Shown: positions 53,287 to 62,289 of the stretch, one piece after another
Position numbering within the stretch: the stretch's first letter is position 1
Layout of the letters: every line of letters starts with the position of its first letter
NCBI RefSeq assembly: GCF_014698505.1
Contig: NZ_JACJTD010000027.1
Location: 1-64,000, forward strand
Source of the DNA: Nostoc foliaceum FACHB-393
GTDB lineage: Bacteria > Cyanobacteriota > Cyanobacteriia > Cyanobacteriales > Nostocaceae
Length of the DNA stretch: 64,000 nucleotides
Reading direction: 5' to 3'
The notes under the pieces: generated by a model
Told to the model about the DNA's origin: nothing
Seen by the model: the letters and a program-made list of their open reading frames with translations, nothing else
The model's database searches: none
Position numbers and translations under genes: made by a program

Positions 53287-55365
53287 ATGCGAGTTTCTGC
53301 TACTGCTATTTTTACTTTAGCTACTTTAGCTGCTGCCAATGTTACTCAGCAAGCAACTGCTGCACCTGCTAAAATCGTTACTCCAACTGCAAAAGCTGGT
53401 AACTTGGTAGTGCCGATAATTGAAGACACTCCCGCACGGGTAGAGACAATTGCTTCTCCAGAAACTATAGTTGCACAACAATTTTCCCAAAATCCCGTCG
53501 CCGTGCAAACAGGTGCAAACAAAAATTCCACAGTAGTCTTAAAGTCAGCAAAAGAGTTAATTTCCCAAGTCACCCTCCCGATTTCCCCCGCCTCCCCTGC
53601 TCCCTCATCTCTCAAAACCCCTAATACTGAAAGCAATTTAGTAGTCACAGCTACAGATGTACAGGTAGTGGGAGCCAATCAAGAATTGCAGGATATCATT
53701 CGCAAAGTCATTAAAACTCAGGCGGGTGGAGAAACCAGTCAAAGCCAGCTACAAAAAGATGTAGCTGCAATTTTGGATACAGGTTTATTTAGCAATGTCA
53801 GTGTAAATAGCTTTAGCACACAGGCTGGATTGAATGTAGTTTATCAAGTGCAACCGGTGATTGTGCGATCGCTGCAATTATCTGGCGCTAAAGTCCTCAC
53901 CTACCCAGTAGCTCAACAACGTTTGCAATCTCAGATTGGAACCATTATCAGTCCTGCTGGACTTCAGCAAGCAGTAGCACAAATTAATAAGTGGTACGCC
54001 GACAATGGTTATAACTTAGCACGGGTGTTATCAATTAAACCCAATTCTCAAGGTATTCTCACTGTGAATGTCGCTGAAGGCTTGGTGAGTGATATCAAGT
54101 TTCGCTTTGTCAACGACGAGGGTAAAACCATTGATAGCAAGGGAAATCCCGTGGGAGGACGCACCAAACCAGATTTCCTCCAACAGCAACTCAAGCTAAA
54201 ACCTGGACAAATATTCCAAGAAAATGTCGTCAAACAAGACATACAACAGCTATATCGGACTGGTTTATTTGAGACTGTGAATGTTGCCTTAGAAGGAGAT
54301 GCGACCAAACTAGATTTAGTCTACCAACTCAAAGAAACTGGGGCGCGAGGTGTTAACTTAGGTGGTAGTTACAATGCTGATCAGGGATTAACAGGTACAA
54401 TTAGCTATCAAGATCAGAATGTCGGTGGTATTAATGATACTTTAGGTGTGAATCTTGCTGTAAGTAGCCGAGACTTGCAGTTTAATAGCAAATTTATCAG
54501 TCCCTATCGGACAACTAACCCCGATCGCTTGGGGTACACTGTCAATGGTTTTCGTAATCGGGAACTTTCGGAAACTTTTGATGACAAGATTACGCTAGCT
54601 AACGGCGACAAAGTGCGGGAAGGTCAAATTGGCGGAAGTTTCAGCTTACAGCGACCAATTGACGATTGGAACACCTCCTTAGGATTAAACTATACCCAAA
54701 CTAGTATTCGCGATCGCCAAGGTAATATTACCTCAACAGATGCTCAAGGCAATCCCCTATCTGCGAGTGGAACTGGCGTTGATGACCTAACTACCGTATC
54801 CTTCACCGCCACCAAAGACCAACGAGATAACGCCACCAATCCAACTCAAGGTTCCGTTTTGAGTTTGAGTACAGAACAATCTGTCCCCATCGGTCAAGGT
54901 AATATTTCCCTAAATCGCCTCAAAGCCAATTACAGCCAATATTTGCCAGTGCAGTTATTTAACACTAAACAGCCGCAAGTATTTGCGGTGAATCTGCAAG
55001 CTGGTACTGTTATTGGTAATTTACCACCCTACGAAAGCTTTAACTTGGGTGGTACCAACTCAGTACGCGGTTACGATTCTGGAGATGTAGGGAGTGGTCG
55101 CAGTTATGTGTTAGCTTCCGCAGAATATCGTTTTCCCGTCTTACCAATAATAGGGGGTGTATTATTTGCCGACTTTGCCTCAGACTTAGGTTCTGGTGAT
55201 ACTGTATTGGGAGATCCAGCGGGTGTGCGAGATAAACCAGGGTATGGTTTTGGTTATGGGGCTGGAGTGCGATTAAATTCACCACTAGGCTTAATCCGGG
55301 CTGACTATGGTATTAATGACCAGGGAGAAAGCAAGGTGCATCTAGGCATCGGGCAGCGGTTTTAA
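53287..55365 (+). CDS. Omp85-family outer-membrane protein (BamA/TamA/Toc75-like)
   Basis: A 692-residue protein. Signal peptide (about 1-25), a Pro/Ser/Thr-rich linker (about 25-125), three POTRA domains (about 130-370; LQLSGAKVLTYPVAQQRL, LKPGQIFQENVVKQDIQQLY) and a C-terminal 16-strand barrel (about 380-692). VRGYDSG near 590 is the RGY/F loop-6 motif, and the terminal Phe is the barrel-assembly signal. It inserts or exports outer-membrane proteins; cyanobacterial members are relatives of the plastid Toc75. It could also serve as a transporter for the haemagglutinin-like proteins, but three POTRAs favour BamA-type function. Confidence 0.93.
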   Translation: MRVSATAIFTLATLAAANVTQQATAAPAKIVTPTAKAGNLVVPIIEDTPARVETIASPETIVAQQFSQNPVAVQTGANKNSTVVLKSAKELISQVTLPISPASPAPSSLKTPNTESNLVVTATDVQVVGANQELQDIIRKVIKTQAGGETSQSQLQKDVAAILDTGLFSNVSVNSFSTQAGLNVVYQVQPVIVRSLQLSGAKVLTYPVAQQRLQSQIGTIISPAGLQQAVAQINKWYADNGYNLARVLSIKPNSQGILTVNVAEGLVSDIKFRFVNDEGKTIDSKGNPVGGRTKPDFLQQQLKLKPGQIFQENVVKQDIQQLYRTGLFETVNVALEGDATKLDLVYQLKETGARGVNLGGSYNADQGLTGTISYQDQNVGGINDTLGVNLAVSSRDLQFNSKFISPYRTTNPDRLGYTVNGFRNRELSETFDDKITLANGDKVREGQIGGSFSLQRPIDDWNTSLGLNYTQTSIRDRQGNITSTDAQGNPLSASGTGVDDLTTVSFTATKDQRDNATNPTQGSVLSLSTEQSVPIGQGNISLNRLKANYSQYLPVQLFNTKQPQVFAVNLQAGTVIGNLPPYESFNLGGTNSVRGYDSGDVGSGRSYVLASAEYRFPVLPIIGGVLFADFASDLGSGDTVLGDPAGVRDKPGYGFGYGAGVRLNSPLGLIRADYGINDQGESKVHLGIGQRF

Positions 55366-55388
55366 GAGAATTTTTTCTATGTTTGCCA

Positions 55389-56126
55389 TCAGCGATTGAA
55401 TACTTCTAAGGTAAAGCTTGTAAACCCAGATATGTCGAAATGGCGAACACCTCGCAGCAATAAAGTAGAATTTACCAGCCATTCTGTCACCAGAAAAAAC
55501 TCTGTTTCACTCTCTATATATTTTGGGATAGTGATTGATACGCCATCTTTCAACCGCAAGCTGAGATAATTCTTATTTAAATCTTCTAGTTGTATCCATG
55601 AAGTTGAAACTGTGGGTGACACTATACACTCAGGTGACATTTTGGTAATTATTCCTTGCCAACCACTTAATTGATTTGCAGGAGGTAGAAGAGGTTCATC
55701 GGCTTTTCCTCCCAAGCTTTCAGAAATTATCAAAATATCTAAAGTACCATTTTCGTTGTATCTGGCAACTGCACTCCTACGCCTATCTTGATGCTTAAAA
55801 CCAGTCTCAAAAAAGAACACTGAGCCAGATTTTACTTCTTGAGAACCCCATGAAAAACTATCGCTCAAATGAAGCGATCTTATGTGAGGTTTTTTATGTG
55901 GGCCATAGGTTTCTAATTTGTTTGTTCCATCAGCATAAGTAGAATAATTATGATGATTCATTTCACTTCCATCACTGCTTAAATGAAAGCTTCTGACACA
56001 TTGATGAGAGCGAATTAATTCGCCCTCCAAATTGTAAACGTTCCAAGTTCCATGCCAGTCTCCAATATGACTACAAAAATTCTCCCAGTTTTGCAGTTTG
56101 GCGTTTGTTATGGTGTCTGAATTCAT
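55389..56126 (-). CDS. DUF3598-like (lipocalin-type fold) protein
   Basis: A 245-residue soluble protein with the start NWENFCSHIGDWHGTWNVYN and repeated beta-hairpin signatures (ETGFKHQDRRRSAVARYNEN; WLVNSTLLLRGVRHFD). This matches my memory of DUF3598 proteins of cyanobacteria, which are predicted to adopt a calycin/lipocalin-like barrel and perhaps bind a pigment-like or lipid ligand. The role is not established. It is convergent with the Omp85 gene, with 23 bp between the stops. Confidence 0.7.
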   Translation of the reverse strand: MNSDTITNAKLQNWENFCSHIGDWHGTWNVYNLEGELIRSHQCVRSFHLSSDGSEMNHHNYSTYADGTNKLETYGPHKKPHIRSLHLSDSFSWGSQEVKSGSVFFFETGFKHQDRRRSAVARYNENGTLDILIISESLGGKADEPLLPPANQLSGWQGIITKMSPECIVSPTVSTSWIQLEDLNKNYLSLRLKDGVSITIPKYIESETEFFLVTEWLVNSTLLLRGVRHFDISGFTSFTLEVFNR

Positions 56127-56534
56127 TGCTAGCTGTTGTCTAGATTATTATTTGCTATCAACAGTAATAATCATATAGGAAGCCTAAATAATATGTTAAA
56201 AATTTTAGGTAATATAGGTTAGGTAGCTCTTTGGGATTGTAGCAACTAGCATGTAAAGTCGTACTTCCTCACTGATATCACGGACGTGGGAGACAGCTTG
56301 AGCCTGTTTGCTCCTTTAGGATTTCTTGTCTCTCGCGTTATCCTATGAAAAAGATAAAACTATTGCGATCAGGGGAAGGTTTTCCCGCTTAGGGAATTCC
56401 AACAACTAAATCATTCCGTAAGATAGACAAGCGAAAACCCTGCCCAAAAATATGGGAAAATTTTTTGGAAATTCCCCAAGATTCAAAACTCGCTATTTAT
56501 CTGCTCACTCAGGACTCAGAAATCAGGACTCTTT
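56127..56534. other. Intergenic region before the Ser/Thr kinase gene
   Basis: About 400 bp without a supported gene. A purine-rich stretch and a partial palindrome (ggaaggttttccc near 56375) are present. The kinase promoter is probably here. Confidence 0.35.
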
Positions 56535-58139
56535 ATGTTAGCAGGCACAATTTTGCAGGATGGAAAATATACCCTAATTCAAGAAATAGGGCGGGGTGGC
56601 TTTGGCATTACGTTTAAAGCTACGCATCACTACTTAGGTCAGGAGGTAGTGATGAAAACCATCAATGAACGGCTGCGACAACATCCTGATTTTGCGAAAT
56701 TCGAACGCCAATTCCAAGATGAAGCCAGACGATTAGCTACATGTATCCACCCAAATATAGTTCGAGTCAGTGACTTTTTTGTGGAAGCTGGACTGCCTTA
56801 CATGGTGATGGAATACATTCCTGGCGAAACCTTGGGAGACGCATTTGTATTACCAGGGATACCTTTACCTGAAGCCACAGCAATTCATTACATCCGGCAA
56901 ATTGGGTCAGCCTTGCAGGTAGTACATAACAATGGTTTGTTACATCGAGATATCAAGCCAGATAATATTATCCTTCGTAAAGGAACCCAGGAAGTAGTGC
57001 TGATTGATTTTGGCATTGCTAGAGAATTTAATGGCGGCGTGAGGCAGACTCACACTGGCCTGGTTTCTGAGGGCTATTCTCCAATTGAGCAGTACTTGAC
57101 GCAAGCGCCGCGCACACCCGCCACGGATGTTTATGGTTTAGCCGCAACCTTGTATGCACTGTTAACAGCCCAAGTTCCTATGCCAGCATTATTGCGCGAT
57201 CGCGAGCAAATGCCTTCCCCCCGCGAACTACAACCACACTTGAGTGCTTCTGTCAATCAGGCCGTAATGCGCGGTATGGCGGTAGAGTCTCGTTTTCGAC
57301 CAGCGACAGTTGCTGAATGGTTACAACTGCTACCTGGAAATGGGGCGAATATGATACCGCAAGCCTTACCCACTTATGCAGTGCCAACTGTCAATTTATC
57401 TGCCCAACAGGCAGCAACTTTAATTGGGAAAACTGCCCAAAATCGCATTCATAAACCATCTGCGTTGGCGCAGCCCAACCCAGGCATCACCAAGGAAAAT
57501 GTACTAACAAAAAAACTGGGGTCATCTAAAATATTTATAAGTTTAGGTGTAGCCCTGATTGCTGCTACAGCAGGTTTTGGCATCACTAGCATCTTACCTA
57601 AATCTCAGCCGCAGCCAACCGCAAAGCCGCTTTTTGAACAGCCAACTCAAGAACCAGCCGCGAAAGTACCTAGCCTAGAGAATGGTGAAGAGACTAACAC
57701 CACCTCAAGAACCGAACCAGCACCTGTTTCTAATTCCAAGCAGCGTCGGCGTAATCGTCGTTCTTCTCCACAAGAAACTCCCAGCAGCCCTACACAAGAA
57801 TCACAACGCGGCGATTCTGAACAATCCACACCTTCACCTAGCGTTTCCCCCACACCCTCGCTAGTCGAAAAACTACGGGCTATCCGTTCATCTCGTAACG
57901 CTTCCCCCACACCATTGCCACCAAAGAACTTACCCACTTCTAATCAGAATTCTGCTTCCCCTCAACCGGTGATTCCGTCAAATTCTGTGGTTATACCAGC
58001 AGTACCACCGACAGAATCTAAACAGTCAGATCCTTCTGCTGTAGTAGTACCAACACTGGAAAAGCAAAATTCTCCGACTGAGAGTCAACCCCTGAATGAG
58101 CAGAAATTTCAGGAAAAGCTAGAAGATGATAATAATTAG
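56535..58139 (+). CDS. Membrane-anchored Ser/Thr protein kinase (Hanks type)
   Basis: A 534-residue protein. Kinase domain about 12-270: GRGGFGITFKA (P-loop), VVMKTI (Lys), HRDIKPDNIIL (catalytic loop), DFGIAREFNGG and an APE-equivalent region SEGYSPIEQY. A single membrane helix lies near 332-352 (IFISLGVALIAATAGFGI). The C-terminal 180 residues are Pro/Ser/Thr/Gln-rich and probably extracytoplasmic, without a known ligand-binding fold. The gene is isolated, so its targets are unknown. Confidence 0.93.
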   Translation: MLAGTILQDGKYTLIQEIGRGGFGITFKATHHYLGQEVVMKTINERLRQHPDFAKFERQFQDEARRLATCIHPNIVRVSDFFVEAGLPYMVMEYIPGETLGDAFVLPGIPLPEATAIHYIRQIGSALQVVHNNGLLHRDIKPDNIILRKGTQEVVLIDFGIAREFNGGVRQTHTGLVSEGYSPIEQYLTQAPRTPATDVYGLAATLYALLTAQVPMPALLRDREQMPSPRELQPHLSASVNQAVMRGMAVESRFRPATVAEWLQLLPGNGANMIPQALPTYAVPTVNLSAQQAATLIGKTAQNRIHKPSALAQPNPGITKENVLTKKLGSSKIFISLGVALIAATAGFGITSILPKSQPQPTAKPLFEQPTQEPAAKVPSLENGEETNTTSRTEPAPVSNSKQRRRNRRSSPQETPSSPTQESQRGDSEQSTPSPSVSPTPSLVEKLRAIRSSRNASPTPLPPKNLPTSNQNSASPQPVIPSNSVVIPAVPPTESKQSDPSAVVVPTLEKQNSPTESQPLNEQKFQEKLEDDNN

Positions 58140-58253
58140 TCAATTAGTCAATTTTAGATTTTTCTTCAATATAAAATCCAAAATTTACAATCTACAATTG
58201 AACGCCTCTTGCCAATATAAGAGCATCTTTTTCTTGTTTCATCTTTGGCTAAA

Positions 58254-59426
58254 TTATTTAAGCTTCTGTACAATAACTTCCCCTTTCTTATTAATCTTCA
58301 ACGGATTTTTGGGAAAAGCTTGATTATTCAAATAACGCATAAGTTTCACAGTCTGAAAACGCTGATCAATTTGAGGGATTCCCTGCCGATCCATCCGCAC
58401 AGGGATAATTTTACTTGATACCAAATCTCCCGCAGAGTTAAGTTTGACTTCTAGAATCATAGAGTCACCCGTCTGGGCATTTGTAGATAAAGTTCGATAT
58501 CCCAAAAAGTTTCCTAAAGAATAGGCGATGATTTTTCCTTTGTAGATTTCCATCGCTCTCGGAACATGAGGCCCATGTCCTAGTACTAAATCTGCTCCCG
58601 CATCAATCATGTTTCGAGCAAACTTGATCGAATTACCTCGGTTTTCTCCATAAAAAAATTCTGTCTGATTCTTAACATGTAGTGCCTCCGTTCCTTCGGC
58701 TCCAGCGTGCATCGATACTACTACAATGTTGGCCTTATTTTTAGCTTCTGTTATGAGTGCTTGGGCTGCTCCTAAATTATGAATGGAATTATACATTTCA
58801 TAAGGAGAAAACCCGACCATGGCCACGGGGATATTGTTAGCTTCTAAATAGAGAATTTGATTTTTATGACCTAATGTTGCAATGCCTACAGCCTCAAGAT
58901 TTTTCTTTGTATCTTTGAACCCTACCGGGCCGAAGTCCATTGCATGGTTATTCGCCATATTAAACACATTAAAACCAGCTTCAGCAAATAGCTGGGCATA
59001 TGCAGGTGGGGAACGAAAGGCAAAGACTTGTCCTCGACTAATATCTTTGGCAGTGTAGGGATAATTAGTTAAGCTACTTTCAAAGTTACCAAACAGGATA
59101 TCAGATCCTTGCAAGTGAGTTCTCACTGACTTTGGTAATAATTGATCTCGAAACCGAGGTAATCTATGGTTAGGAAAATTAGTGCCGGGAATAATATCTC
59201 CAACGGCTTTGATAGTAATAGTATCTGGAAAGGTTTGTTCTTCTGTTGTTGATGGCGTAAGTTCAGGGATATCTAATGGAAATTGCACAGGCTCAGTGGG
59301 TGTAGTCGCAGCGTTTAATCGCTGTGATTGCCCAAGCCGGATAACGACTCCTATACTAATACCCAGATATAAACAGATGCTGATAAAACTAAATGAGAGC
59401 ACTCTCGCCATGCTGCGATTTGCCAT
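58254..59426 (-). CDS. CapA-family (poly-gamma-glutamate synthesis-like) metallophosphatase-fold protein
   Basis: A 390-residue protein with an N-terminal membrane anchor (about 10-32). The CapA domain (about 70-330) has VGDIIPGTNF, LFGNFESSLT, FNMANNHAMDFG, VVSMHAGAEG and VLGHGPHVPRAM, which contain the metal-ligand Asp, Asn and His residues. CapA proteins are linked to polyglutamate capsule or cell-surface polymer handling in bacilli; the role in cyanobacteria is not settled. It is a single gene, convergent with the kinase gene and followed by a short AT-rich gap. Confidence 0.88.
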   Translation of the reverse strand: MANRSMARVLSFSFISICLYLGISIGVVIRLGQSQRLNAATTPTEPVQFPLDIPELTPSTTEEQTFPDTITIKAVGDIIPGTNFPNHRLPRFRDQLLPKSVRTHLQGSDILFGNFESSLTNYPYTAKDISRGQVFAFRSPPAYAQLFAEAGFNVFNMANNHAMDFGPVGFKDTKKNLEAVGIATLGHKNQILYLEANNIPVAMVGFSPYEMYNSIHNLGAAQALITEAKNKANIVVVSMHAGAEGTEALHVKNQTEFFYGENRGNSIKFARNMIDAGADLVLGHGPHVPRAMEIYKGKIIAYSLGNFLGYRTLSTNAQTGDSMILEVKLNSAGDLVSSKIIPVRMDRQGIPQIDQRFQTVKLMRYLNNQAFPKNPLKINKKGEVIVQKLK

Positions 59427-59618
59427 CGTTCACTCCTCACACAATGGCATTAGTTTATCCCAAAAATCTATACTAACGGTGTATATTTTAGTGTAGTTTG
59501 GGTAATATTTGGCTAAGTAAATACTGAAGTATAATCTCGTATACTTGCAAATAATCATACCTGCCAGCTATGAAGCCAAACATTATCGTTTTGTCCAGTT
59601 CTTTAGAAACCTTTTAAA

Positions 59619-59703
59619 CGGAGAGGGGGGGATTCGAACCCCCGTTGGGTTTCCCCAAAACGCATTTCGAGTGCGTCACCATGAACCGCTCGGACACCTC
59701 TCC
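59619..59703 (-). tRNA. tRNA-Ser (anticodon CGA)
   Basis: On the minus strand the sequence GGAGAGGTGTCCGAGCGGTT begins a class II tRNA. The anticodon arm has CACTCGAAATG (anticodon CGA), the long variable arm reads GGGGAAACCC, and the T-loop is GGTTCGAATCC. The acceptor GGAGAGG pairs with CCTCTCC, discriminator G. CCA is not encoded. It reads the UCG serine codon. Confidence 0.97.
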
Positions 59704-59959
59704 AGTTATATTATTCACACATTTGAGTATTCAAATGGCATCAAGTAAGGTACATTCTACCATATTTCCTATACTACTATAACATTATCGTTTTATCTGC
59801 GTAACGGAATGCTTCGGGAACGCCCAAACCAAAGACATTTACCATCATCGTGGTTACTGCAATTACCTAGTGAGTCAATGACACCCACAGATGTATTTAT
59901 ATAGAGCCATGAAAAAACTGTCTGAACTATTGAACGGTGATATACTTAAAAAATTCACT

Positions 59960-60092
59960 CGGTTCTAGTAGAGGTCAGCCACTAGAGGAAACGGGGAAAG
60001 TCCGGTGTAAATCCGGCGCTGTCCCGCAGCTGTGATGAGACTTATGTCTCAGAGTCAGAATGCCCGCCGAAGTTGACTTATAAGTTCTACAC
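59960..60092 (+). promoter_or_regulatory. Cobalamin (B12) riboswitch
   Basis: The conserved core is present: GTCAGCCACTAGAGGAAACG, GGGAAAGTCCGGTG, AAATCCGGCGCTGTCCCGCA (the B12 box region), GCTGTGATGAG, and AGTCAGAATGCCCGCC (P2/P3 closing side). The flanking arms aggtca and tgacttata can close P1. Binding of cobalamin usually lowers expression of B12 synthesis, uptake or B12-independent isoenzyme genes. The regulated gene is unclear: the nearest start is a 31-codon frame at 60108, and the first longer gene lies 390 bp on. Confidence 0.88.
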
Positions 60093-60107
60093 GTCTGCGA
60101 GGTACAG

Positions 60108-60203
60108 ATGAACAAAAGTATAAATATTTCTACTATTAGTCAGTCTCACTTCTTTAAAGAGCCAGAGATTCGCTACAAATTATGGCTTGCTACGAGACGA
60201 TAG
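60108..60203 (+). CDS. Possible 31-residue ORF directly behind the riboswitch
   Basis: ATG at 60108 has a gagg site about 6 bp upstream and begins MNKSINISTISQSHFFKEPE. It ends after ATRR. The position is where a riboswitch-controlled start is expected, but the peptide is short and unrecognised. It may be the relic of a longer gene or a leader. Confidence 0.3.
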   Translation: MNKSINISTISQSHFFKEPEIRYKLWLATRR

Positions 60204-60479
60204 ACAGTTAATTTATGGCATAAATTGCACCTCTAAGTGTAGCTATCAATTGTGCTAGTTTTTCTAGGCATAAGTATTGGTACTACTAAGCTGTTACGCA
60301 TTTAATTTGTACATTTACCTGATGACTGATGACTGTTAACCGTCAACAGTAACGACCATCAAGAGTGTTTATATACTTTAGACGCGCATCAGCTTAGTTA
60401 ATTGTTGCTAATACAACTATTTTCATGTAAATAGCTCACGCTGTAAGGGGATAGTCAACTTAGAGCCAGAGCAAAATGC

Positions 60480-60812
60480 ATGAGTGCTTGTAACAATTCT
60501 TGTGTTATTGCGTTTACAGCAGAAGGGAAATCAACCTATCTGTTTGGCGATTTACCCGTTGATGGCTGTGCATCTGCTGTACTGGAATGTGCAAGTCAAT
60601 ATTACACCAAGTCTAATGGTTTGCTGTCTTGCTCAGAACAACCTGAACCTTTGAAAACGGGTATTTTGGCAAAGATTCCACCACTAAATAAGTGGGCAAA
60701 ATTAAACATAAGTTGTTCTATAGGAGGAAGCAAATGCGACCGGAAAAGAGTGTCTGGCAAGGAAATTTTGGCTACTGGCAAAACAGCTTTATTCACACTA
60801 ATCTGCTGGTAA
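60480..60812 (+). CDS. Protein of unknown function downstream of B12 riboswitch
   Basis: A 110-residue frame with eight cysteines (MSACNNSCVIAFTAEGK, DGCASAVLECASQYY, LLSCSEQPE, ISCSIGGSKC). The first 80 residues read like a genuine small protein. The last 26 overlap the next gene and may be a read-through past a lost stop or frameshift. There is no ribosome-binding site of note. The family is not recognised. Cys richness and the B12 riboswitch raise the idea of a metal or corrinoid link, without direct support. Confidence 0.45.
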   Translation: MSACNNSCVIAFTAEGKSTYLFGDLPVDGCASAVLECASQYYTKSNGLLSCSEQPEPLKTGILAKIPPLNKWAKLNISCSIGGSKCDRKRVSGKEILATGKTALFTLICW

Positions 60813-61198
60813 TAGGTTACACAGCATGGAAAGGATTTCAGTCATTTGGGCGGGGGGTTGTAATTTGTGATGTTGATACTCAAGTTACTCATCCTTCAAT
60901 TACAAGTCTCGATACGGTTCCCTTCACCCTCCAATTTCTTCCTTGTGATCTGATTGGGTTTTATTTGCGATCGCGTCAGGGTTGTGGGACAATCTCGCAA
61001 TCAATTAGCTCATCAATGATTTCATCCATCCTCTCAGCAGTTGCAACATACAATCCCCATCAAGATATTCTTCTGGTGCTAAAGGCTGATCCTCAAATTG
61101 AGGTCAATTTCTTACACCAGCTAAAAATTACTCCACCCGATTGCTACGAACAAGTTTGCAAACGTTGGGAAGAATTTCAACCAAGCTTAATGCCTTAA
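60734..61198 (+). CDS. Protein of unknown function, riboswitch-associated cluster
   Basis: A 154-residue protein. ATG 60734 has a very strong ribosome-binding site (aggagg, 7 bp upstream), so I prefer it over the longer frame from 60692. The sequence MRPEKSVWQGNFGYWQNSF, GRGVVICDVDTQVTHPSI and LVLKADPQIEVNFLHQL suggests a compact soluble alpha/beta protein, but I do not recognise the family. It overlaps the Cys-rich frame by 79 bp and ends 12 bp before the methyltransferase start, so it is surely co-transcribed with the latter. Confidence 0.65.
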   Translation: MRPEKSVWQGNFGYWQNSFIHTNLLVIGYTAWKGFQSFGRGVVICDVDTQVTHPSITSLDTVPFTLQFLPCDLIGFYLRSRQGCGTISQSISSSMISSILSAVATYNPHQDILLVLKADPQIEVNFLHQLKITPPDCYEQVCKRWEEFQPSLMP

Positions 61199-61210
61199 AA
61201 CTTAGCCTCA

Positions 61211-62077
61211 ATGCAAAAACCAAAATCAATCAACATTTCCAAACCAACTCGCTACCAAAATGCGGCGATAGATTATTACATGGGACTCACAGATTCCTCT
61301 TATCTGCATTACGGGTATTGGGAGCCACTACCTACTGAGGGTGAGGAATTGACCCTAACTCGCCTGCGTGCGGCTCAAGAAGCCTATGCAGCGAAGCTTT
61401 TGAGTTTTATTCCAGAGGGAACCAAAACTGTGATTGATGTAGGTTGCGGTATTGGTGGTAACGCGGCATATTTGTGCGATCGCGGCTTTATTGTTGAGGG
61501 ATTAGCACCCGATGCACTCCAACAAGAGAAGTTTATCAAGAATACGAACGGGCAAGTGCCTTTTTACTTAACCAGATTTGAAGATTTTCACACCTCACAC
61601 TCCTATGACCTAGTTCTGTTCAGTGAAAGTAGCCAATATATTGCTGTTGACGATTTGGCTCAAGGTGCAGCTCGTTTATTAAATAGTGGTGGCTATCTAT
61701 TGCTTGCGGATATGATGCGCTCTGATGCTGGATATAGAAAGGGCATTTTTTCTAATTGTCATGTCGCTAGCGAGCTTCAGGCGGCCTTGCAACAGGCTGG
61801 ATTCAAGTTAATTAAGACTGAGGACATTTCCACCCAAGTTGCACCAACGATTGACTTGTGTGTTGATAACTTTCGAACTTTTGGGCTAACTACCGTTAAA
61901 TATATTGCAGATTTGGTAGCGATCGCAGTCCCACCATTACATGCGATCGGTCGTTTAGCATTCAAACGCTGGCTGGAAAAGCCCATTGTCGAAGGGTTAG
62001 CAGCACGCACTATTTTTGATAGCCATCTCTGTTATAAAATCGAACTCTGGCAGTTATCAATTCATCAGGGGAATTGA
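61211..62077 (+). CDS. SAM-dependent methyltransferase (class I)
   Basis: A 288-residue enzyme. SAM-binding motif I is VIDVGCGIGGNAAYL (about 73-87). Later motifs are SYDLVLFSESSQYI and LLNSGGYLLLADMMRS. The fold resembles the UbiE/tocopherol/sterol methyltransferase type, with a C-terminal cap of about 90 residues that may bind a hydrophobic substrate. The preceding gene is 12 bp away. Presence behind a cobalamin riboswitch suggests that B12 status controls it, but the substrate is unknown. Confidence 0.85.
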   Translation: MQKPKSINISKPTRYQNAAIDYYMGLTDSSYLHYGYWEPLPTEGEELTLTRLRAAQEAYAAKLLSFIPEGTKTVIDVGCGIGGNAAYLCDRGFIVEGLAPDALQQEKFIKNTNGQVPFYLTRFEDFHTSHSYDLVLFSESSQYIAVDDLAQGAARLLNSGGYLLLADMMRSDAGYRKGIFSNCHVASELQAALQQAGFKLIKTEDISTQVAPTIDLCVDNFRTFGLTTVKYIADLVAIAVPPLHAIGRLAFKRWLEKPIVEGLAARTIFDSHLCYKIELWQLSIHQGN

Positions 62078-62289
62078 GTGTTTGAGCTTAAATTAACACC
62101 ACTCTCTACTCCCCATTCAATTTGAATTCTAAATTTTTGCTTTAGTTATGAAATCGCTTGCACAAGAAGCAATCCTAAAGACTGACATTCAAAAGTGCGA
62201 TGCCAAATAGACCGTCGTAGACATTGCTTCTTTAACTGCCAAGGTATCATGTAGTCGAACATTGTGGAGCATACAGCTTGAGGTTTTGC

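Noticed and set aside
53148..53339. N-terminal extension of the LpxB-related protein to 53339
   Set aside because: It would overlap the start of the divergent Omp85 gene, and the extra 64 residues are not like the family start. MSNVSRSS at 53147 fits.
53287..55365. The Omp85 protein as the TpsB transporter for the haemagglutinins
   Set aside because: It has three POTRA domains and BamA-like features and lies 48 kb away. TpsB proteins have two POTRA domains and usually sit next to their TpsA gene.
58126..58323. Plus-strand frame after the Ser/Thr kinase gene
   Set aside because: It overlaps the end of the CapA gene on the other strand, is low complexity (Phe/Asn/Leu), and has no ribosome-binding site.
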